Assembly (NCBI GenBank): GCA_937919435.1
Contig: CALFRR010000017.1
Span: 1 to 35,148 of the forward strand
DNA: 35,148 nt
Reading direction: 5' to 3'
DNA from: an uncultured Alphaproteobacteria bacterium
GTDB lineage: Bacteria; Pseudomonadota; Alphaproteobacteria; Rhizobiales; Ancalomicrobiaceae
In this document: positions 33,481 through 35,148 of the stretch, piece after piece
Numbering within the stretch: position 1 is the first letter of the stretch
Layout of the letters: every line of letters starts with the position of its first letter
Made by a program: the position numbers and the translations under genes
The notes under the pieces: generated by a model
Databases searched by the model: none
Seen by the model: the letters and a program-made list of their open reading frames with translations, nothing else
What the model was told of the DNA's origin: nothing

Positions 33481-34314
33481 ATGTGGCACACGGATCGAAA
33501 CGGGATCCTCCCGCCCCGCACGCCGGTCGGCGTTCTGTCCGGCAACGATGCGCTGTCGTTGCTCGAGGTGATCGAAGCCTGCGTCGTGGCCGCCGAGGAA
33601 GCCGATCTCTGCGGTGTGATCTGGCCGAAACTCGAAGGGCTGTTCGACTTCCGCTACGCCTATGCCTCGGTCGCCTCCGGGCCGACCGCCGACAGCGACA
33701 TCCGCGTCCGGCGCTTCGTCAACTACAACGTTCCTCCCGAGATCTGCATCGCCTACGGCGAATGCGGCTGGGAGCGCGACGATCAGGTCGTCGCGGAGCA
33801 TTTCCGCAGCTTCCGCAGCCAGTACTGGTCGGGCAGCTCCCATATCCAGATCGTGCTGGAGACCGGCGAGAGGCGGGCGATCCCGCTCGACAATCCCTGT
33901 TGCGCCGTGCTGATGGACTGCGGCGTCCGTTCCGGCTACCTCTGCGGGATCGCGCCGACCGGGCCGAACGAGCTCGGCAGCCTGATCTGCTTCTCCTCCT
34001 CGGACGGAGACAGTTTCGACCCGAGGGTCGAGCCGATCCTCCACCACCTGCTGCCGCATCTGCATCTCGCCCTGCTGCGGGCGACGCGGCACGAGGTCCT
34101 CGACGACCGCCTGCCGTCGCTGTCGGCGCGGGAGCACGAGGTCCTCGACTGGCTGAAGGCGGGCAAGAGCTCCTGGGACATCTCGATGGTGCTCGGGGTC
34201 AGCGAACGGACCGTCAACTTCCACGTCTACAACCTGTTGCACAAACTCGGCGCGATCAACCGTCCGCAGGCGGTGGCGATCGCCCTGCGCCGCGGCCTGA
34301 TCTCCCTCGACTGA
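33481..34314 (+). CDS. LuxR-type regulator (autoinducer-binding-like domain, LuxR solo)
   Basis: 277 residues. Residues 35-175 resemble the autoinducer-binding domain: NYNVPPEICIAYGECGWERDDQVVAEHF and SQYWS. Judged against TraR, Y92, D101, W116 and G148 sit where key pocket residues are expected; the Pro after the Asp is Gln102 and one Trp appears as Ile, so the ligand may not be a standard acyl-homoserine lactone. The C-terminal LuxR HTH (about 214-270) is clear: LSAREHEVLDWLKAGKSSWDISMVLGVSERTVNFHVYNLLHKLG. No luxI is in the window. ATG 33481 was chosen from the protein start and the predicted leaderless promoter; the frame to 33253 overlaps the tRNA. A lux box follows the gene. Confidence 0.87.
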   Translation: MWHTDRNGILPPRTPVGVLSGNDALSLLEVIEACVVAAEEADLCGVIWPKLEGLFDFRYAYASVASGPTADSDIRVRRFVNYNVPPEICIAYGECGWERDDQVVAEHFRSFRSQYWSGSSHIQIVLETGERRAIPLDNPCCAVLMDCGVRSGYLCGIAPTGPNELGSLICFSSSDGDSFDPRVEPILHHLLPHLHLALLRATRHEVLDDRLPSLSAREHEVLDWLKAGKSSWDISMVLGVSERTVNFHVYNLLHKLGAINRPQAVAIALRRGLISLD

Positions 34315-34395
34315 TCTTCGTGTTCGGTCTTCCGTCGCGCCGGTGCGCTCGGCCGGTGCGAGGACGCGCGCTCGCGTGGCGTGAGCGGCGTCCGC

Positions 34396-34415
34396 ACCTG
34401 TCAGTTCTGACAGCT
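34396..34415. promoter_or_regulatory. lux box (20-bp LuxR-type operator)
   Basis: ACCTGTCAGTTCTGACAGCT. The core CTGTCAG-TT-CTGACAG is a perfect dyad with the CT-N12-AG rule. It agrees at 17 of 20 positions with the lasB operator of Pseudomonas aeruginosa as I remember it. It abuts a -35 (CTGACA, 34414-34419), the place used by activating LuxR proteins. Confidence 0.75.
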
Positions 34416-34441
34416 GACAAGCTCGGGCATTGCGCGACTAT
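34414..34441 (+). promoter_or_regulatory. Predicted lux-box-controlled promoter
   Basis: -35 CTGACA (34414-34419), 16-bp spacer, -10 GACTAT (34436-34441). The start would be near 34448, which puts the lux box centre at about -42. A leader of about 70 bases leads to the ORF at 34518. Confidence 0.5.
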
Positions 34442-34517
34442 TCCGGCGGTCGTCGATGGGCCGACGCGGTCCGGGAAACCGCGTGAACGGGAACTCCACA
34501 GATCGGGGGAGGTCGCG

Positions 34518-34757
34518 ATGGGAGAGGTCGACACGGTTGGGTTCGGCGGACCCCGTTCTTCGACACCGGACGAGCGGATCCATCGTCCGAACGTCCCGAT
34601 CGCGCCGATCCGGTTCCGGCGTCACGCCGACCGCAACGGCCGGTTTCCGGCGGGAGCGGTCCCGGCGGTCGGCCATCCGATCGCCTCGCGGGTGCTGCTC
34701 CAGCTGCCGATCTTCGCCGGAGGCGGGCGCCGGCCGCTCCGCGTGCCCGTCGGCTGA
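34518..34757 (+). CDS. Small protein of unknown function (79 residues) downstream of a lux box
   Basis: ATG 34518 follows GGGGGAGG by about five bases, a strong site. The product starts MGEVDTVGFGGPRSSTPDER and is Pro/Arg/Gly-rich with a hydrophobic stretch near the end (ASRVLLQLPIFAGG). No signal peptide, metal motif or known domain is seen. Third codon positions in its second half are as GC-rich as in neighbouring genes, which supports coding. The lux box and promoter about 100 bases upstream suggest control by the adjacent LuxR regulator. It could instead be a leader or a false ORF in this GC-rich DNA. Confidence 0.55.
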   Translation: MGEVDTVGFGGPRSSTPDERIHRPNVPIAPIRFRRHADRNGRFPAGAVPAVGHPIASRVLLQLPIFAGGGRRPLRVPVG

Positions 34758-35113
34758 ACCCCGACGTCTTCGTCCATCACCCGAGCGACCGTGGTCCCGT
34801 CGAGATCCGCGGGGGCCTCGTTGCGCCCGAGCGGCGGGTGACCGCGATCGCCCGATCCCTTCGACCCTCGAACCGAACGAGGAACGACCTTGCCCGACGC
34901 GCGCCCGGATCCGGTCGACGGCAGAGCCGCAGCGGCGATGCGGCGGGCGAGACGCGCCTCGACGCCACCGTGCGGGGCGACCCGCACCGGCAGCGAGGCG
35001 GAACCTCCGGCGCGGCCGCGCGGCCGGCGCGGCCCGAAGGAACGCGCACCACCGCCGGGTCGGCGATCCGACGAGAGGGAGTCAACAGAAACGACATCAG
35101 TCGGAGAGGAAAC
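34758..35113. other. Spacer between the small ORF and glpK
   Basis: 356 bases, very GC-rich, with self-complementary runs around 35008-35034. A TTG-initiated frame at 34890 (GAGGAACG before it) stays open but gives an Arg/Pro/Gly-rich product that overruns glpK, so I do not call it. The glpK promoter should lie here but I could not fix it. Confidence 0.5.
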
Positions 35114-35148
35114 ATGTCGACGTATATCGGAGCAATCGATCAGGGCAC
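35114..35148 (+). CDS. glpK: Glycerol kinase GlpK, N-terminal fragment cut by window edge
   Basis: Only eleven codons plus two bases are present: MSTYIGAIDQGT, with the last residue inferred from the partial codon. This is the typical first strand and phosphate loop of glycerol kinase (YIGAIDQGTTSTR in the family). GGAGAGGAAAC stands directly before ATG 35114. Glycerol kinase phosphorylates glycerol with ATP. The short length limits certainty; another FGGY-family kinase is possible but less likely. Confidence 0.8.
   Translation, partial: MSTYIGAIDQG

Noticed and set aside
34890..35148. TTG-initiated frame after GAGGAACG leading into glpK
   Set aside because: The Arg/Pro/Gly-rich product overlaps the glpK start in another frame and has no recognisable end or domain.

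Overview
The window is very GC-rich, with third codon positions almost all G or C. It looks like a chromosomal segment of an alphaproteobacterium, most likely Hyphomicrobiales (Rhizobiales). The support is an Irr-type Fur regulator, a fabA-fabB pair, a PdhS/DivJ-like cell-cycle kinase with a CtrA-type box in its promoter, two phasins, an adrenodoxin-type ferredoxin, and a tRNA-His with a G1-U72 pair and A73, the divergent alphaproteobacterial form. No transposase, integrase, prophage gene or CRISPR array is visible. Genus was not determined.

Left part (1-9250): a partial helical protein of unknown function (minus strand), an MFS transporter, an ArsR-SRPBCC fusion regulator with two matching operator palindromes and a probably leaderless promoter, a membrane-anchored Ala/Pro-rich protein ending in two CHWH motifs, a secreted alpha/beta hydrolase, a short Hsp70, lepA and irr.

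Middle (9251-19200): fabA, fabB and fabI for type II fatty acid synthesis, with a shared motif upstream of fabA and fabB. These are followed by a class I aminotransferase, an EamA-type exporter, and the dnaX-ybaB-recR recombination/replication block. The SRP RNA gene lies directly upstream of dnaX. An 816-bp segment separates ybaB from recR and carries two small plus-strand ORFs, one with a strong ribosome binding site and the other followed directly by a terminator.

Right-centre (19200-27650): a second DMT exporter divergent from an AraC regulator, a translationally coupled ferredoxin-NUDIX pair, a puuA-puuB-like putrescine catabolism pair, a GNAT acetyltransferase and an AsmA-like protein.

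Right end (27650-35148): a 1274-residue hybrid PAS histidine kinase, two phasin genes whose promoters share a TGC-rich motif, tRNA-His, a LuxR-type regulator without a partner luxI in the window, a near-consensus 20-bp lux box placed at the -35 region of a promoter for an uncharacterised 79-residue protein, and the first codons of glycerol kinase (glpK). The LuxR solo, lux box and small protein form the most interesting unit: a candidate quorum-responsive mini-circuit. All functions are read from sequence motifs; no database search was possible.
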